In this document: in pieces, positions 5,634 through 8,066 of the stretch
How positions within the stretch are numbered: position 1 is the stretch's first letter
Layout of the letters: every line of letters starts with the position of its first letter
DNA from: IGN2 sp964639955
Lineage (GTDB): Bacteria; Bacteroidota; Ignavibacteria; Ignavibacteriales; Ignavibacteriaceae
Length of the DNA: 8,066 nucleotides
Reading direction: 5' to 3'
Assembly: GCA_964639955.1 (NCBI GenBank)
Contig: CAZXGJ010000098.1
Coordinates: 1 to 8,066 of the forward strand
Position numbers and translations under genes: made by a program
The notes under the pieces: model-generated
Told to the model about the DNA's origin: nothing
Database searches by the model: none
Seen by the model: the letters and a program-made list of their open reading frames with translations, nothing else

Positions 5634-8066
5634 TCATTTTAACAGTATCATCTTCTTTGAGCTCATATATTTTTCTGCAATTAATTGATAGATGTACACT
5701 CCACTTGCAATTGAAGAAGCATCAAATCTGATTTCATATCTTCCCGGCTGCTGTTTTTCATTTACTAATGTCCTTACCTTTCTGCCGAGTATATCGTAAA
5801 TGATTAGTGATACATCACCGGGATTTGGGAGATCGTACTTTATTGTTGTGGCTGGGTTAAATGGATTGGGATAGTTTTGATAAAGTGTGTATTCCTTCGG
5901 AAGCAGTTCTTCTTGCGTTTGCTGTTGGTTTGTGCCGAAGTGTTTTCTCAATATTCCATCAAGTTTATTGAGGTAATCTCCTGAAGTTTTGACAAGGTAT
6001 TTTCCCAATGTTCCTTTCTGAAGTGTTGAATCTCCTTCAATAAGCAATGCGGTGGTTATTGCATCTATCTCTGCATATACAGCTTCTTCTGTGTTTGGAT
6101 TCTGCTGGATTATTTCATCAAATTCACCTATTGCAGGAACATATTCTTCTTCACCAACCAGACAAAGGGTTGATAGCTGATTGAATATTTTCTTTTGCAG
6201 TGAATCTTCAATTGTTTGACTTATCGAAGCGAATGCGATATTTAGATCATTGAAATATGTTGCCGACCTTGAAGTGAGCTTCCCTATCTCATATAATCTC
6301 CTGTATGCATCAAGCTTTACCTGTAACGAATCATTTCCGCCAGCAATCTGATTGTAAATTACCTCCGCACCGTCATAATCTGCTGTGATGAATTTCTCAT
6401 CAGCACTTGCATACAGCAAATCTGTTTCCGTTAATGTGCCAAGTGTCTTTTCAACAGAATATACAGTATCTACTACTTCTCCTGATGAGGACATAATCAA
6501 TAATTCTTCACCACCTCCCTGATCAGGGTCCGAGCAGGGTCCAGGAAGAATCGGTTCAAGATACACAATCAAATCTTCTCCGAATCTTTCCTCCAATGGA
6601 TATATCGAATGCTCGTCCCAGAAGTTACCGCCAGCGTAAACCACAATTTGTTCTCCAAATCCATCGCCGTTCATCAGCAGTTGGGTGTTGTAAAGCGGAG
6701 GTGTATCGCCTGCATTCGGTATTCTCTGATCTGTTACATCATTGCAGCCTCCCTTCATACGAACATTTGAATTATATAAGAATATTTCTGAACCGTCATC
6801 ATTTATCGTCCATCCTCCGTTTACATCTATCTTGTTATAACCTGAGATTGCATAATATGCTGGGTCTCCGCCATACAATCTTCCTTCCATATTCGGCAAT
6901 GAACCATAACCAACATAAATACCGCGATTCCAGTTTCCTGTTATTGTGTTCCCACCAATATCCGGTGAACTGTTCCCGAGATGAATTCCGTGGGTGTGAC
7001 CGGTTATCCAGTTGTCTCTTACTGCTCCTCCGCAGCTTGCAAGAAAAATTCCTTGCAACTCATTTCTTCCTGAGATTATGGTATTTGATACAATCAAGGG
7101 ATTTGTAACAATTGACAAAGAGATACCAAGGGCTGTATTTATGATTGAGTCCTGTTGAATTACTATCTGTGAAAGATTTGATGCTGAGATTTCGTAAGCA
7201 GAATTTTCTATTGTACAGTATTTTATTTGTGGCGGAATACTTTCTCCTCCATCTCCGCTTTGTCCAAGTATGCTGACTGAATAATTTCCACACTCATAAA
7301 AGTCAACGTACTGAATATTTATTGTGCCAGCATTGGTCTCTGCTTTGATTCCTGTCTCTGCTTTAAGAACTTCACAGTAAGAAATTGTTAGTGAGCCGCC
7401 TGTATTAATTACTATTCCGTTTGTATCTAACGGCGCAACGAAATCCAACGTTAACTTGTTTGTTGATGTTCCGTGTACAGTTGCAACTCCTTCAATAATT
7501 AATTTATGCCCTCCTGAAAATCGTATGTTGCCGTTTCCTGTTGTTACTATAGCTCCATTCTTAACAATTATATCAGCATTTGCATAGTAATCTCCGGCAA
7601 CAGTCAATGTTGCACCATTTTGAATTATCATATTATCATACAGGGTTGTTTCATCCGGAACTGTTTCGTTGTAAATAAGCTTTCCGCCGTATTTGATGAC
7701 TGGTGAAACGCGATACAACCTTCCCTCACCTGGGGGCATAATTTCGTAGTATGTTATAGATGAATTGTAACCAATTGTTGTATCAACCCTTCCTTCTCCG
7801 CCTTCTATATCCGTAAAGCTGACATTCTGGTAACCTGTATTGTTTGAAACTATCAATTTAGCTGTAATTGAATCAGAAGTTATTAAATTTGTCAAAAGAA
7901 AATGTTTGTTGTCCGGTTGATATACTTTTTGGAAAAATCCCGCATGCCAATAATAGGGCATTCCGTAGCGCTCTACTGATAGGTAATCGTGCATGTTATC
8001 TCCCTGTGGTGATTCTTCCTCGGAATCTATATTTATATAATCACCTGTGTAATCTAAATTTAATAA
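5634..8066 (-). CDS. Secreted right-handed beta-helix protein with T9SS type A sorting domain, N-terminus outside window
   Basis: This large surface or secreted protein should cross the outer membrane by type IX secretion. Numbering is from the first codon at the right edge. The frame is open through that edge (LLNLDYTGDYINIDSEEE... before the Met at 7994), so the 810 residues here lack the start and signal peptide. Residues 118-136 (YRVSPVIKYGGKL) lead into a parallel beta-helix at about 136-394, with short repeating strands such as NGATLTV, NGAIVTTG and GIHLGNSSPDIGGNTITGN. An acidic, Gly-rich linker follows at about 505-530. Next comes a helical, TPR-like segment (about 544-714), containing YDGAEVIYNQI and FDEIIQQNPNTEEAVYAEI. 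Residues 724-810 are the sorting domain: YQNYPNPFNPATTIKYDLP, YDILGRKVRTLV, GVYIYQL and a terminal KKMILLK. The domain is normally cleaved on export. The function of the beta-helix part (polysaccharide binding or lyase, or adhesion) cannot be told, and no catalytic residues are recognised. The terminator at 5588-5611 ends the transcript. Confidence 0.88.
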   Translation of the reverse strand, partial: LLNLDYTGDYINIDSEEESPQGDNMHDYLSVERYGMPYYWHAGFFQKVYQPDNKHFLLTNLITSDSITAKLIVSNNTGYQNVSFTDIEGGEGRVDTTIGYNSSITYYEIMPPGEGRLYRVSPVIKYGGKLIYNETVPDETTLYDNMIIQNGATLTVAGDYYANADIIVKNGAIVTTGNGNIRFSGGHKLIIEGVATVHGTSTNKLTLDFVAPLDTNGIVINTGGSLTISYCEVLKAETGIKAETNAGTINIQYVDFYECGNYSVSILGQSGDGGESIPPQIKYCTIENSAYEISASNLSQIVIQQDSIINTALGISLSIVTNPLIVSNTIISGRNELQGIFLASCGGAVRDNWITGHTHGIHLGNSSPDIGGNTITGNWNRGIYVGYGSLPNMEGRLYGGDPAYYAISGYNKIDVNGGWTINDDGSEIFLYNSNVRMKGGCNDVTDQRIPNAGDTPPLYNTQLLMNGDGFGEQIVVYAGGNFWDEHSIYPLEERFGEDLIVYLEPILPGPCSDPDQGGGEELLIMSSSGEVVDTVYSVEKTLGTLTETDLLYASADEKFITADYDGAEVIYNQIAGGNDSLQVKLDAYRRLYEIGKLTSRSATYFNDLNIAFASISQTIEDSLQKKIFNQLSTLCLVGEEEYVPAIGEFDEIIQQNPNTEEAVYAEIDAITTALLIEGDSTLQKGTLGKYLVKTSGDYLNKLDGILRKHFGTNQQQTQEELLPKEYTLYQNYPNPFNPATTIKYDLPNPGDVSLIIYDILGRKVRTLVNEKQQPGRYEIRFDASSIASGVYIYQLIAEKYMSSKKMILLK
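5637..5897 (-). other. T9SS type A sorting domain coding segment
   Basis: The last 87 codons form an Ig-like C-terminal domain that directs cargo to the type IX secretion translocon. The N-terminal signature NYPNPFNPATTIKYDLP, the central ILGRKVRTLV strand and the ending KKMILLK are all present. This domain is the strongest clue to the lineage of the source organism. Confidence 0.92.

Noticed and set aside
6596..7108. A 170-codon open frame on the plus strand inside the beta-helix gene
   Set aside because: It is antisense to a clearly coding region, and its product is rich in Arg, His, Leu and Ser with no domain-like pattern, as expected for a shadow frame.
7992..7994. ATG at 7994 as the start of the T9SS protein
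   Set aside because: The same frame stays open for 24 more codons to the window edge, there is no signal peptide after this Met and no clear ribosome site, so it is internal.
1..8066. Mobile elements, CRISPR arrays, tRNA or rRNA genes, toxin-antitoxin or defence genes
   Set aside because: I looked for transposase-like products, terminal repeats, evenly spaced direct repeats and cloverleaf structures on both strands and saw none.

Overview
This window reads as ordinary, AT-rich chromosomal DNA from a member of the Bacteroidota/Chlorobiota (FCB) group. Ignavibacteria is the best guess. The main evidence is a C-terminal type IX secretion (T9SS) sorting domain with an NYPNPFNP-type start, typical of that group. 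A TTTG-N19-TAnnTTTG promoter of the Bacteroidota kind lies ahead of yicC, and several genes have weak Shine-Dalgarno sequences or TTG starts. The lineage is inferred from these traits, not from a marker gene.

Layout, left to right. (1) 1-815, minus: yicC, the YicC/YloC-family endoribonuclease, cut by the left edge about 20 codons before its expected end. (2) 816-1002: a spacer with the yicC promoter and, next to the upstream stop codon, two weak inverted repeats. (3) 1003-4390, minus: a compact three-gene envelope cluster. In transcription order it encodes a membrane-anchored YkuD-fold protein whose catalytic cysteine position holds serine, an unrecognised 200-residue lipoprotein, and a three-POTRA Omp85 (TamA/BamA-like) outer-membrane barrel. 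The first two genes overlap by 14 bases and the third follows after 45 bases. (4) 4391-4485: a 95-base divergent spacer. (5) 4486-5586, plus: an exported CapA-family metallophosphoesterase-like protein. (6) 5588-5611: a hairpin terminator between convergent genes that works best for the minus strand. (7) 5634-8066, minus: a large secreted right-handed beta-helix protein with a T9SS type A sorting domain. Its frame stays open to the right edge, so its N-terminus lies outside the window.

Most of the window deals with the cell envelope: peptidoglycan cross-linking or a derivative of it, outer-membrane protein insertion, a surface polymer-type enzyme, and a T9SS-exported protein. I see no mobile element, CRISPR array, tRNA, rRNA or phage gene. 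The observation most worth following is the Cys-to-Ser change in the YkuD protein, together with its tight linkage to an unknown lipoprotein and an Omp85 barrel.
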